Position numbers and translations under genes: made by a program. Below are positions 7,409 through 16,275 of a stretch of 64,000 nucleotides of DNA, piece by piece (positions within the stretch are counted from its first letter, which is position 1; each line of letters starts with the position of its first letter). The notes beneath the pieces were generated by a model that was not told the DNA's origin, did not search any database, and saw nothing but the letters and a program-made list of their open reading frames with translations. Location of the stretch: the NCBI GenBank assembly GCA_913009205.1, contig CAJVYC010000001.1:372001-436000 (forward strand). The letters are read 5' to 3'. The stretch is from an uncultured Fluviicola sp. (GTDB taxonomy: Bacteria > Bacteroidota > Bacteroidia > Flavobacteriales_D > Crocinitomicaceae).

Positions 7409-10400
7409 ATGATTTCCTATCAAGATTTACTTCTCACAAACGAACAAGCGCTCGATATTGCCAAACACCATTTTGGAATCACAGGAGAAGTGACAAAACT
7501 GGACGGTTACGAAGATTTCAACTTCCAAATTAAATCGACGGATGCCTCTTATATTCTGAAAGTAAGCCGACCCAATGAAGATGAAGGCTACCTTGACTTC
7601 CAGCAGAAATTAATCCAGCACATCGCAACTGCCAATGCTTCAATTATGGCACCTAAAGTGGTGAAAAATACAGATGGAAATACGCTTAGTTCTTTCGTTG
7701 ACGAAACTGGAAACAAACGATTCGTTCGAATGTTAACATGGGTATCAGGTCGCTTGTGGTCTGGAGTAAATCCGCACACAAAGGAACTACGACTTGAATT
7801 GGGCGAACTTTGCGGAAAAATGACCAATGCTTTAGCGTCGTTTGATCATTCCCACGCAAAACGAGAATTCGAATGGGATACCGCACAAGTGGCCTGGGTA
7901 AAAGAGCACTTCCATCGTTTTTCAGGAACAGAATTGGAAATTCTCAACTTCTATCAAGATAAATTTGATGGCTTTAAAGAGCTTTATTCAACCTTGCCAA
8001 AAAGTATTGTTCATGCCGATCCAAACGACAACAATATCGTTGTAAGTTCCGATTTAAAAAACCCGAAAGTTCTTGCCTTAATCGATTATGGCGATGCTAT
8101 TTACACGCAAACCATTAATGATATCAGCGTTGCAGGAGCATATTTAATCATGTACGGAAATGACCCTTTAACGTCCATGGCGCAATTTCTCGAAGGCTAC
8201 AACCGACATTATAATTTTTCAGACGACGAACTGAAATGTCTTTATACCCTAATCGCATCTCGACTTTCAATAATTGTAACGAAAGCCTGCATTAACAGAG
8301 AGCTCGAACCTGAAAATGAATACTTGTGGGTCAGTGAAAAACCGGCTTGGAGTGCATTGCATAAATGGATCGAGATCAATCCAGAATTGGCGTATTTCAC
8401 CTTTAGAAACGCTTGTGGGTTAACACCGCATCCAAACGAAACGACGGTGGAAAATTGGATAGCTTCCAATAAAATTGATCTGAATGTCCTATTTCCAACC
8501 TTGAATAAATCGCACACTGCCAACGTTGACATGAGCGTTTCAAGTAAATGGTTGGGAAATAAATCTGAATTCGAAAACGAAACTTTAACTGCTTTCAAGC
8601 TTTCTCAACTTCAAAATGATTTTCCAGAATCAATTATCGCAGGAGGTTATTTAGAAACGCGGCCATTATATACTACCAAAGCTTACCGCAGCGAAGGGAA
8701 TTCAGGTTACGAATACAGAAACACGCACCTCGGAGTCGATTATTGGCTAGATGCTGGAACTGCTATTCACGCGCCGTTTAATGGTGAAATCATAATCCTC
8801 TTCGACAATAACATTGACAAAGATTACGGCCCCACTTTACTTCTAAAACACGAAATTAATGGAGCATCATTTTACACTTTGTATGGACATTTAAGTCGGT
8901 CGTGTTTTTTGCATTTAAAACTCAATCAACGGGTAAAACAAGGCGAAAAAATTGCCGAAGTTGGTGATTCATCCGTTAATGGAAACTGGACGCCACATTT
9001 GCATTTTCAAATTATTTTAGACCTTCTGGGAAACGCAACAAACTATCCTGGAACGTGTATTTGGAACCACAAAGCCGTTTGGTCGAGCATCTGTCCAAAC
9101 CCGAGTTCAATTTTCAAAAACAAAACCTTAAACCATACCGAAGAAATCGATTCTAAAATATTATCAGAATACAGAAAAGAACACCTCGGGAAAAGTTTGA
9201 GTTTGAGTTACAAAACGCCGCTGTATATGGCTCGTGGAGAAGGTGCTTACTTAATCGACACGACAGGAAGGAAATATTTAGACACGGTAAATAACGTTGC
9301 GCACGTTGGGCACGAACACCCGAGAATTGTTAAAGCAGGACAACAACAAATGGGTTTATTGAACACCAACACACGTTATTTGAACGAGAACATTAATGCA
9401 TTTGCAGCGGAATTATTGGCGACTTTCCCTGACGAATTATCGGTTGTACATTTTGTCAATTCTGGCAGCGAAGCTAATGAACTCGCTTTGCGAATGGCGA
9501 AGGCTTGCACAGGGCAAAAAGACACAATTGCCATTGAAATTGGATACCATGGAAATGCAAATTCCTGTATCGATATCTCTTCCTATAAATTCGACGGAAA
9601 AGGTGGGAAAGGCAAGCCTGAGTTCACTCAAATTGTGCCCCTCCCCGATTCATTCAGAGGAATGTATCAAGGTGAATCAACAGGAGAAAAATATGCCGCT
9701 CATGTTCAAATTGCAATCGATGAAATTCAATCGAAAGAAAGAAATGTAGCGGCTTTTATTGCAGAACCGATTATTAGTTGCGGCGGTCAAATACAATTGC
9801 CAGAAGCTTATCTTAAACGCTCTTACGAAAGCGTTCGAGCCGCAGGTGGAATTTGTATTTCAGATGAAGTTCAAGTGGGATTTGGCCGTGTTGGAAAAAC
9901 ATTTTGGGGATTCGAATTGCATGGAGTTGTTCCTGACATTGTTACTGTCGGAAAACCAATCGGAAATGGACATCCAATGGCTGCGGTTATCTGCACAAAA
10001 GAAGTTGCCGAGAAATTTGCGAACGGCATGGAATACTTCAACACATTTGGCGGAAATCCTGTTTCCAGCGCAATTGGAACAGAAGTCCTCCGCGTTATTA
10101 AAGACGAAAACCTGCAAGAGAAAGCACTTGAAATTGGTAACTCTTTAAAAAGTCAATTTACAGGTTTGTCCAAACAATTTCCAATCATCGGTGATGTTCG
10201 CGGAGAAGGATTCTTCTTGGGTATTGAATTGGTTGACGAGAACAAAACACCCCTGCCAGATCACGCAGCTTATCTTGCAAACCGAATGAAAGAAATGGGG
10301 ATTTTAATGAGCGTTGACGGACCAGAACACAATGTTCTAAAAATCAAACCGCCAATGGTTTTCTCTCATGAAAATGCATTAGAATTGATCTCTAGAATGA

Positions 10401-10435
10401 TGATTGTTTTGGGTGAAGACTTCATGCAAAGCTAG
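7409..10435 (+). CDS. Three-domain fusion: APH-like kinase + M23 peptidase fold + class III aminotransferase-fold (phospho-lyase-like)
   Basis: The protein has 1,008 residues and no signal peptide. Residues ~15-330 are an aminoglycoside-phosphotransferase-like kinase with catalytic loop VHADPNDNNI (His202, Asp204, Asn208/209) and metal-binding LIDYGD (Asp226). Residues ~415-570 are an M23/LytM fold with THLGVDY (His440, Asp444), YGH (His494) and TPHLHF (His530, His532), so the zinc ligands are intact. Residues ~585-1008 are a class III aminotransferase fold with NSGSEANELALRMAK, ISDEVQVGFGR (Asp819) and TVGKPIGNGHP (PLP Lys849). The order matches bacterial fusions related to the human pair hydroxylysine kinase plus 5-phosphohydroxylysine or ethanolamine-phosphate phospho-lyase, so it may phosphorylate an amino alcohol and then eliminate phosphate and ammonia. 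The substrate and the role of an M23 domain in a cytoplasmic enzyme are unknown. Confidence 0.85.
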   Translation: MISYQDLLLTNEQALDIAKHHFGITGEVTKLDGYEDFNFQIKSTDASYILKVSRPNEDEGYLDFQQKLIQHIATANASIMAPKVVKNTDGNTLSSFVDETGNKRFVRMLTWVSGRLWSGVNPHTKELRLELGELCGKMTNALASFDHSHAKREFEWDTAQVAWVKEHFHRFSGTELEILNFYQDKFDGFKELYSTLPKSIVHADPNDNNIVVSSDLKNPKVLALIDYGDAIYTQTINDISVAGAYLIMYGNDPLTSMAQFLEGYNRHYNFSDDELKCLYTLIASRLSIIVTKACINRELEPENEYLWVSEKPAWSALHKWIEINPELAYFTFRNACGLTPHPNETTVENWIASNKIDLNVLFPTLNKSHTANVDMSVSSKWLGNKSEFENETLTAFKLSQLQNDFPESIIAGGYLETRPLYTTKAYRSEGNSGYEYRNTHLGVDYWLDAGTAIHAPFNGEIIILFDNNIDKDYGPTLLLKHEINGASFYTLYGHLSRSCFLHLKLNQRVKQGEKIAEVGDSSVNGNWTPHLHFQIILDLLGNATNYPGTCIWNHKAVWSSICPNPSSIFKNKTLNHTEEIDSKILSEYRKEHLGKSLSLSYKTPLYMARGEGAYLIDTTGRKYLDTVNNVAHVGHEHPRIVKAGQQQMGLLNTNTRYLNENINAFAAELLATFPDELSVVHFVNSGSEANELALRMAKACTGQKDTIAIEIGYHGNANSCIDISSYKFDGKGGKGKPEFTQIVPLPDSFRGMYQGESTGEKYAAHVQIAIDEIQSKERNVAAFIAEPIISCGGQIQLPEAYLKRSYESVRAAGGICISDEVQVGFGRVGKTFWGFELHGVVPDIVTVGKPIGNGHPMAAVICTKEVAEKFANGMEYFNTFGGNPVSSAIGTEVLRVIKDENLQEKALEIGNSLKSQFTGLSKQFPIIGDVRGEGFFLGIELVDENKTPLPDHAAYLANRMKEMGILMSVDGPEHNVLKIKPPMVFSHENALELISRMMIVLGEDFMQS

Positions 10436-10520
10436 TTCCTATTGATTGATTTATTCTTGAGAATGTGATTTTGAAATTATTAGCATTATCTTTAATTAAA
10501 AATCAATCTAAACAGACTGA

Positions 10521-11294
10521 ATGAAGACAAAAAAAGAAATCGTAGATAACTGGCTACCTAGATATACTGGGGAGAAATTAGAAAACTTTGGTGAGCACAT
10601 CTTACTTTGCAATTTTCAAGATTATGTGACCCGTTTTGCAGAAATGCACAATGTTGAGGTTATTGGAAATGACAAACCTATGCAATGCGCGACTGCTGAA
10701 GGTATCACGATTATCAATTTTGGAATGGGAAGTGCTTCTGCTGCAACATGCATGGACTTACTTTCAGCCATTGAACCAAAAGCTGTTTTGTTCTTAGGGA
10801 AATGTGGTGGATTGAAAAAGAAGAATGAGGTGGGAGATTTAATTCTTCCAATTGCAGCCATTCGTGGTGAAGGAACAAGTAATGATTATTTCCCGCCAGA
10901 AGTTCCTGCTTTGCCGTCATTCGCGCTTCAAAAAGCAATCTCAACAACGATTCGTGACTTCAATCGTGATTATTGGACGGGAACATGTTACACAACCAAC
11001 CGACGCGTTTGGGAACATGACGATAAATTCAAAGAGTACTTGGGAACGATTAGAGCAATGGCCATTGATATGGAAACTGCAACGATTTTCACAGTTGGTT
11101 TCAGCAATGAAATTCCGACTGGAGCTTTGTTACTAGTATCGGATCAACCAATGGTTTCTGAAGGCGTAAAAACAAGCTCAAGCGACAATTCAGTGACGGC
11201 AAAGTACGTTGGTAGTCATCTTGAAATAGGAATTGCATCTTTAAAACAATTGATCAATAACGGAAATACGGTGAAACACTTAAGGTTCGGTTAA
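10521..11294 (+). CDS. amn: AMP nucleosidase
   Basis: The enzyme hydrolyses AMP to adenine and ribose 5-phosphate in purine turnover. At 257 residues it is the short Bacteroidota type, the nucleoside-phosphorylase-like catalytic fold without the N-terminal domain of the E. coli protein. Visible features are the phosphate-binding INFGMGSASAATCMDLL, LFLGKCGGLKKKNEVGDLIL, and the nucleoside-site IDMETATIFTVGF, followed by LLLVSDQPMVSEG with the catalytic Asp region. It starts 85 bp after the fusion gene; TATCTTTA occurs about 30 nt upstream as a possible promoter. A different purine-nucleotide phosphorylase-type activity is possible, but length and motifs favour Amn. Confidence 0.8.
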   Translation: MKTKKEIVDNWLPRYTGEKLENFGEHILLCNFQDYVTRFAEMHNVEVIGNDKPMQCATAEGITIINFGMGSASAATCMDLLSAIEPKAVLFLGKCGGLKKKNEVGDLILPIAAIRGEGTSNDYFPPEVPALPSFALQKAISTTIRDFNRDYWTGTCYTTNRRVWEHDDKFKEYLGTIRAMAIDMETATIFTVGFSNEIPTGALLLVSDQPMVSEGVKTSSSDNSVTAKYVGSHLEIGIASLKQLINNGNTVKHLRFG

Positions 11295-11315
11295 ACTCAG
11301 TTTAGAATTCTTGTT

Positions 11316-12053
11316 TTGAAAAAAAGATCGTTACTCTTTCTTGGTTTACTTACGCTTTTAGTGTTCCCTATTCCAACCTTTTTTGGATTGTACTTTGCAG
11401 AAGGAACAACACCTCTGGAGATTTTAGATTTCGATCATTTTCAATGGTATCCAATTGCTTTAGGCTCAGGGTTTGGTGTTTTGTACGCGTTCTTGGCTTT
11501 GTTATTAATGCAAGCTAAAGTCTTCAAGGAAATGCCAACTCGGGTTGAGAAACTAGTTCAAAGCATGAACTTAACGACGCTGGATTGCATCTTTCTATCC
11601 TTGTGCGCTGGCATTGGTGAAGAATTGCTTTTTAGATCGGGAGTGCAATTTTATTTGGGGCCAATCATTACGACGGTTATATTCGTTGCTATTCATGGTT
11701 ATTTGAATCCGTTCAATTGGCGCATGTCATTGTACGGTTTAATCGTTCTTCCATTCATTTTAGTGATCAGTTTTGCACTTGACGAATATGGGTTGTGGTT
11801 CTGTATTGCAGCTCATTTCTGTTACGACTTCGTATTGTTCTACGTTATGAAAACCTTTCCTGATGAGGACGATGAAGACAGAGTTGTATACAGTTTTGAA
11901 GACGATTACCTTGCTGAATACAACGCTATTAGCGAAGGAGAATTTGAAGACGATTTGCCTTCAGAACCAATAGGCATGGGGGTATCGCAACCTGAAAATC
12001 AATCTCCAGCACCTCCAAGTTCCGAATTTGGCAAAGACTTTCAGGAACATTAA
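11316..12053 (+). CDS. CPBP (CAAX/ABI) family intramembrane metalloprotease
   Basis: The start is TTG at 11316 (TTG AAA AAA AGA); no suitable ATG is near and the resulting N-terminus KKRSLLFLGLLTLLVFPIP is a good first membrane segment. It begins 21 bp after the preceding stop. The family motifs are present: EELLFR (Glu102, Glu103, Arg107), FVAIH (His127) and AAHFCYD (His167), which together form the catalytic core of this glutamate-type intramembrane protease. Five or six hydrophobic segments precede residue 180. The last ~65 residues are acidic and Pro-rich (FPDEDDEDR; PENQSPAPPS). The final 125 bp overlap the convergent LRR gene. The substrate is unknown. Confidence 0.8.
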   Translation: MKKRSLLFLGLLTLLVFPIPTFFGLYFAEGTTPLEILDFDHFQWYPIALGSGFGVLYAFLALLLMQAKVFKEMPTRVEKLVQSMNLTTLDCIFLSLCAGIGEELLFRSGVQFYLGPIITTVIFVAIHGYLNPFNWRMSLYGLIVLPFILVISFALDEYGLWFCIAAHFCYDFVLFYVMKTFPDEDDEDRVVYSFEDDYLAEYNAISEGEFEDDLPSEPIGMGVSQPENQSPAPPSSEFGKDFQEH

Positions 12054-12657
12054 TCAAAACTCCAGAAGTAGCCAAATGCAATTCTTTCAACGATTGTAAT
12101 TTGTTTATTTCCGCGGGCAACATTGATAAATTGTTTCGATTGAGGTAGATGAATTTTAAATTCGCGCAATTCGTAATTTCATCTGGAATTGAAGTTAAAA
12201 AGTTAAATCTCAATTCTAAAACTTCCAATTGCTGCAATTTCCCAATACCCGACGGAAGCGTTATTAATCTGTTCTGATTCAAGGAAAGATGCTTGAGACT
12301 CGTCAAATCTCCTATCTCTTCTGGTAAAGAAGTGATATCGTTGAATTGAGCCGAAAGAATTCTTAAGTTCTTCAAACTTCCAATAGACTTCGGAAGTGAC
12401 GTTAAATTGTTCTTTCCTAAATAGATTTTTTCAAGGTTCACGAGTTCGCCGATCCGTTCTGGAATTGAATCAATTTTATTTCCATAAAGACGTAAGACTT
12501 TGAGCTCTTTATTATCAAAAACCTCATCTGGAAATGACGTTAAGCCTTTTTTTGATAAATTAAGTGAAGTACCTCCTTTGGAGTATCGAATGTCTTTTAT
12601 GGCAACGCAAGAGCCCAGAGAAATGACAATTATCGAGAAAAAGAGGGCTTTGATCAC
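11929..12657 (-). CDS. Leucine-rich-repeat lipoprotein
   Basis: The 242-residue protein begins with GTG at 12657. The signal peptide ends in a lipobox (VISLGSC), so the mature chain should be lipid anchored. Residues ~40-220 contain about eight 23-residue LRRs of the LxxLxLxxNxLxxLPxxI type (for example LKVLRLYGNKIDSIPERIG, LKHLSLNQNRLITLPSGIG). LRRs bind proteins; the partner is unknown. Its last ~40 codons overlap the end of the convergent CPBP gene by 125 bp; the overlapped tail (VAIPPCLLVLKANRLQILLR) still resembles an LRR cap, so the overlap may be real. A TATCTTCG element sits 3 nt before the GTG. Confidence 0.75.
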   Translation of the reverse strand: MIKALFFSIIVISLGSCVAIKDIRYSKGGTSLNLSKKGLTSFPDEVFDNKELKVLRLYGNKIDSIPERIGELVNLEKIYLGKNNLTSLPKSIGSLKNLRILSAQFNDITSLPEEIGDLTSLKHLSLNQNRLITLPSGIGKLQQLEVLELRFNFLTSIPDEITNCANLKFIYLNRNNLSMLPAEINKLQSLKELHLATSGVLINVPESLCQIRNLEVLEIDFQVAIPPCLLVLKANRLQILLR

Positions 12658-12710
12658 TCTCGAAGATAAGGAAAAGCAGATATTTTCGCTATTTAAAGCA
12701 ACTTTTCGTA

Positions 12711-12718
12711 TATTTTTG
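12711..12718 (+). promoter_or_regulatory. Promoter -7-like element TATTTTTG
   Basis: TATTTTTG is a perfect TAnnTTTG match 62 nt before the ATG at 12781, so this gene would have a normal-length leader, unlike the N4-spaced cases. Confidence 0.4.
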
Positions 12719-12780
12719 CATCTTGATATTAAACGGATCTATTATCAGATCTCTAAGTATGGAACGTTAAAAAATAAATT

Positions 12781-13155
12781 ATGAAGATTTTAAAATATGC
12801 ACTTGCAGGAATGGTGCTTTTAGGAGGTGTTAATGCGAATGCTCAAAACAATACTACATTGCGATCTCAAGCTGCGGTTAGTGCAACGAAAACTCCAGCT
12901 GAAAAAGCAGCGAGTCAAACAGCTGAAATGACTTCAGTACTTTCTTTAACTCCAGAACAAGTTGTGAAGGTTGAATCATTAAATTTGAGGGTTGCCAACA
13001 AAATTGAGGTAATTGAGACGAATGCAACATTTAGTGCTGCGAAGAAAACAGAATTTATCAATGGAAATAAGAAAGATCATAAGTCAGTTATGAAAATGAT
13101 TCTTTCTGACGAACAACTCGTGTCATACGAAACTTGGCTTTCAAATCAGAACTAG
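12781..13155 (+). CDS. Small secreted protein, Spy/CpxP-like helical
   Basis: The protein is 124 residues. Residues 1-21 are a signal peptide (MKILKYALAGMVLLGGVNANA-Q). The mature chain is Ala/Thr/Lys-rich then helical, with LSLTPEQVVKVESLNLRVAN and MKMILSDEQLVSYETWL. The pair 'LTPEQ...' and '...LSDEQ...YE' is typical of small periplasmic Spy/CpxP-like or DUF4890-like Bacteroidota proteins, which often act as chaperones or stress proteins, but this is a weak resemblance. A strong bidirectional terminator follows. Confidence 0.7.
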   Translation: MKILKYALAGMVLLGGVNANAQNNTTLRSQAAVSATKTPAEKAASQTAEMTSVLSLTPEQVVKVESLNLRVANKIEVIETNATFSAAKKTEFINGNKKDHKSVMKMILSDEQLVSYETWLSNQN

Positions 13156-13200
13156 TCCTTAAAAATTAAGGACACAGAATATTATTTTAGACAGCATAAA

Positions 13201-13233
13201 AAATCCCGTGTCGGCTAAGCCAACACGGGATTT
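13201..13233. terminator. Bidirectional rho-independent terminator
   Basis: A perfect 11-bp stem AAATCCCGTGT (13201-13211) pairs with ACACGGGATTT (13223-13233), and an inner GGC/GCC pair extends the stem past one mismatch. It is flanked by an A-run on the left and T5 on the right, so it can end transcripts from both the gene at 12781 (+) and the msrB-like gene (-). Confidence 0.9.
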
Positions 13234-13259
13234 TTCATTTTATAGACTTTGCAACTATT

Positions 13260-13763
13260 CTATTTCTCAATGAAGTTCAACGAGGCTGAATTGATACAAT
13301 ACCTCAATCCTGTTGGATTCGGGCCATCATTAAAGACATGTCCTAAATGTGCGTCACAGACATTGCAAATAACTTCGTTTCTAATCATTCCATGCGAACT
13401 GTCATTTGCTACACCTACGTTCTCTTTTGAGGCTGCATCATAAAAACTTGGCCAACCTGTACCCGATTTGAACTTGGTCTCACTAGAAAAAAGAAGATTA
13501 TTGCAACAAACGCAAAAGTATTCTCCAACTTTCTTATTGTCCCAATAACGTCCTGTAAATGAACGTTCAGTCCCTCTTTCTCTTGTTACGTTAAACTCCA
13601 ATGGCGATAATTGTTTTTCCCACTCGGCGTTTGTTTTTACGACTTTTAAGGAATCATCAATAAGAGACGCTTCATTTGAGCCATTGATCTGTGAAGCATC
13701 AAAACTTGAACTGCAGGCTACAAATACAATTGCACTGCAAAATAATAGGAAATTCGTTTTCAT
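13260..13763 (-). CDS. msrB: Peptide-methionine (R)-S-oxide reductase, lipoprotein form
   Basis: MsrB reduces methionine-R-sulfoxide in oxidised proteins. Start chosen at ATG 13763 ([20 protein letters not shown]), which gives a lipoprotein signal with lipobox VFVAC; the longer frame upstream (to 13820) adds a basic segment without purpose. The 167-residue protein carries two zinc-binding CxxC pairs (FCVCCN and [10 protein letters not shown]), the GTGWPSF motif and the catalytic Cys in [11 protein letters not shown]. The lipobox places it in the periplasm or outer membrane, where it would repair exported proteins. It shares a bidirectional terminator with the small secreted protein gene. Confidence 0.92.
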   Translation of the reverse strand: MKTNFLLFCSAIVFVACSSSFDASQINGSNEASLIDDSLKVVKTNAEWEKQLSPLEFNVTRERGTERSFTGRYWDNKKVGEYFCVCCNNLLFSSETKFKSGTGWPSFYDAASKENVGVANDSSHGMIRNEVICNVCDAHLGHVFNDGPNPTGLRYCINSASLNFIEK

Positions 13764-13975
13764 ATATTTTCTTTTTATACTGCTTCGACGAAGGTGATTT
13801 GGAATCCTTCCTTGACGCATGGTTTTTTTAATTTATTTTAACATTTCAAGTTAACTTCAATATTGTATTCATTTTTTTAAACCCAAAAGACGCAAGACGC
13901 CTTTCAGGATGGACGCAAACTATTATTGTTATTAATAAAAATAACACTATTAGCAAAAATAGTCGTTAAACAAAA

Positions 13976-14006
13976 AAGCCTGTCTTCGATAAACAAAGAC
14001 AGGCTT
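13976..14006 (-). terminator. Rho-independent terminator of the glycine-rich protein gene
   Basis: AAGCCTGTCTT (13976-13986) and AAGACAGGCTT (13996-14006) form an 11-bp perfect stem with a 9-nt loop. The A6 on the left gives a U-run on the minus strand, 20 bp after the stop at 14026. Confidence 0.85.
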
Positions 14007-14025
14007 AATAAACAGAAAAGTTCAA

Positions 14026-16149
14026 TTATTTCTTGACCACGCGTCGTATTGTTCGTCTATCATCGCTAATAAATTCAATTGTGTAAACTCCGCTTAGAAC
14101 GTTCATTGTGTATTCCACAGATGAAGTTTTAGACACTTGGATTGCATCAATCAATTTCATAGTTACGTCGTAAATTTTAATTTCACCATTCACAGCTGAA
14201 TTGAAATCCATTGTTAATACATCCGTAACTGGATTCGGATAGACATTGAATTCACTCATGGACCAATCTTCCAATGCTGTGAAATCAACATTGAAACACT
14301 CTGATGTATCTGTGCACGTGTTTTCAGTTACAATTACAGCATAATCACCAGTAACGGTTGCCGAATATGCTTGACTCGTTTCTCCAGCCAAAACAGATCC
14401 AGTATTACAATCGATCCATTGATACGTTGCAGATTGCGCAGTCGCAGTTAAAACTGCACCCAATTGAGATGCCGACGCATCAACACTGCAAGTAATGTAA
14501 ATGAAATCCATATACGTATTCACTCCTTCGATTACATCGTGCTGTCCTGTGACAGTAAACTCTGTTACTGACGGGTTCATTGAACTTGACTGCGGAAATG
14601 AATTCCCACTGAAATCCCATGATGTAGTTCCCCCACCCAATGGCACGTCAACATTTGTGAATGTCATGTTTTGGTTCGTGCATGTTGCGTAAGTTGCAGT
14701 AATTTCTGGCATTGCTGCTAGATCGAACATCGTTTCTTGCGTAGCTAAAGCATCTCCAGTTGCAACACGAATATCTTGTGAAATCCCGTCTGCTCCCGAA
14801 CCACCATTTCCACCGTTTCCACCGTCTCCGCCGTCTCCACCGTTTCCGCCTTCACCGACTTCAGCAGTTCCATAAGTACTTCCAAGACCATTTGCTCCAC
14901 CTGTTCCTCCACTACCGCCTAAGCCTGCTGTTCCACCTTGTCCTGCCGCACCCGCAGCGATATAACTATTTTGAACAACACCGTTTACACCGTTGCTGAA
15001 TAAGTAGATACCGAAAGAAGCACCAGCACCATAGCCTCCAGTTCCAGCTTCTCCGCCTTCAGCGCCACCTCCGCCTCCTCCGCCTCCGTCTCCAGAGCCA
15101 TCATCACAAAAGAAACACGATTGACCACCGCCACCGCCACGACCTCCACCGCCATCAGTACCGTCAGTTGCAACTGAACCAACAACAAAAAATTGATTGT
15201 ATAAGGGCGCACCTCCATAAACTCCATTAGTTCCTGAAGAACCAGCTGAGCCAGCTGCACCGTCTGAGCCATCACCTCCTGGGTTACCCCAAGTTCCATA
15301 ACCGCCGCCTCCCATTTGATTTGCTCCAAGATTAACACCTCCTCCAGTGCCACCGAATCCACCATTATTGTCGGTTTCTCCACCGGATCCGCCTCCACCA
15401 CCAGAACCGCCGGCCCTAGGATTTGAACTATCATTTCCTCCAGGACCTACACCACCAGTGTTTCCTCCACCAACTGGATTCACGCCGCCAGCAGTTAAAA
15501 CACCTCCGCCAACACCGCCTCCAGCGCCTCCTGTTCCGCCTGTTCCTCCTGAACTATTATCATCAATATCTCCATTCGCTCCGTTTCCACCATTCGATCC
15601 ATCGGCGCCATTCGTACCATCTAAACCGTCCGTTCCATCGGAAGCATTTCCAGGTAGAATTTGGCATCTTGTTATAAAGTAGTTTGTGCAATTATCAATG
15701 TGCATCCCATAAGTAGAGGTGCCAGGAGTAGTCGCATCATCTGTTGTTAACGTAATATCGTGCAATTCAAATCCACTAATATTGGCAGCATAAACAACAG
15801 CCAAACGATAATCGTTCATCATCCCGTCAGGATTAACTGTCGTTCGATTAATTGTTGTCGCTCCAGCTAAACTTGTTTTTTCCCAACCATTAAAATCATC
15901 AAAACCACCTTCTATAATGATGTTATCGAACGGAATAGTTAAGGAGACATCGAGATCGTAAATCCCTGTTCCAACTCGGATAAGATCACCGTCATTTGCT
16001 GTTGAGATTGCTGTCTTCAAATCCAATGGATCACCTATAGCACCAGTTGCAGATGGAAGTCCGCTTAATGCTACATAGACAATATCACATTGACCAAAAG
16101 AAACAAAAAAGAGCATATTTATTGCTCCAATGAGTAGTAGTTTTTTCAT
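14026..16149 (-). CDS. Beta-helix/glycine-rich secreted protein with T9SS type A sorting domain
   Basis: The protein has 707 residues. A signal peptide (MKKLLLIGAINMLFFVSFGQ) is followed at ~20-170 by a right-handed beta-helix-like region (LKTAISTANDGDLIRVGTG, NIIIEGGFDDF). Residues ~172-460 are extremely Gly-rich, with collagen-like G-x-y runs (DGTDGLDGTNGADGSNGG) and poly-Gly blocks. Residues ~480-625 look Ig-like. The last 79 residues (from FNVYPNPVTDVLTMDF to RRVVKK) are a T9SS type A sorting domain. Probably a cell-surface or released structural protein. The repetitive Gly codons produce long Pro-rich shadow frames on the plus strand. Monocistronic, with its own terminator. Confidence 0.85.
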   Translation of the reverse strand: MKKLLLIGAINMLFFVSFGQCDIVYVALSGLPSATGAIGDPLDLKTAISTANDGDLIRVGTGIYDLDVSLTIPFDNIIIEGGFDDFNGWEKTSLAGATTINRTTVNPDGMMNDYRLAVVYAANISGFELHDITLTTDDATTPGTSTYGMHIDNCTNYFITRCQILPGNASDGTDGLDGTNGADGSNGGNGANGDIDDNSSGGTGGTGGAGGGVGGGVLTAGGVNPVGGGNTGGVGPGGNDSSNPRAGGSGGGGGSGGETDNNGGFGGTGGGVNLGANQMGGGGYGTWGNPGGDGSDGAAGSAGSSGTNGVYGGAPLYNQFFVVGSVATDGTDGGGGRGGGGGQSCFFCDDGSGDGGGGGGGGAEGGEAGTGGYGAGASFGIYLFSNGVNGVVQNSYIAAGAAGQGGTAGLGGSGGTGGANGLGSTYGTAEVGEGGNGGDGGDGGNGGNGGSGADGISQDIRVATGDALATQETMFDLAAMPEITATYATCTNQNMTFTNVDVPLGGGTTSWDFSGNSFPQSSSMNPSVTEFTVTGQHDVIEGVNTYMDFIYITCSVDASASQLGAVLTATAQSATYQWIDCNTGSVLAGETSQAYSATVTGDYAVIVTENTCTDTSECFNVDFTALEDWSMSEFNVYPNPVTDVLTMDFNSAVNGEIKIYDVTMKLIDAIQVSKTSSVEYTMNVLSGVYTIEFISDDRRTIRRVVKK

Positions 16150-16263
16150 AGGTTTTATTTATTGGTTCTTACAATATAATCAATAAAATCATTCACTTCA
16201 TTTCCATCTTTTAATTCACCATTTTTTTGTCACTATCAATCCCTCTTAAGTGATATTTAGGAC

Positions 16264-16271
16264 TAGCTTTG
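16264..16271 (+). promoter_or_regulatory. Promoter -7-like element TAGCTTTG, 4 nt before ATG
   Basis: TAGCTTTG is a perfect TAnnTTTG match followed by CAAA and the ATG at 16276. No convincing -33 TTTG was found at the usual distance. Confidence 0.5.
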
Positions 16272-16275
16272 CAAA

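Noticed and set aside
8242-10117. Several 64-129-codon frames overlapping the fusion enzyme gene on both strands.
   Set aside because: All lie fully inside the 1,008-codon frame, whose three domains have intact catalytic motifs.
15347-15682. Pro-rich plus-strand frame opposite the glycine-rich gene.
   Set aside because: It is simply the complement of Gly codons; the minus-strand frame has signal peptide, sorting domain and terminator.
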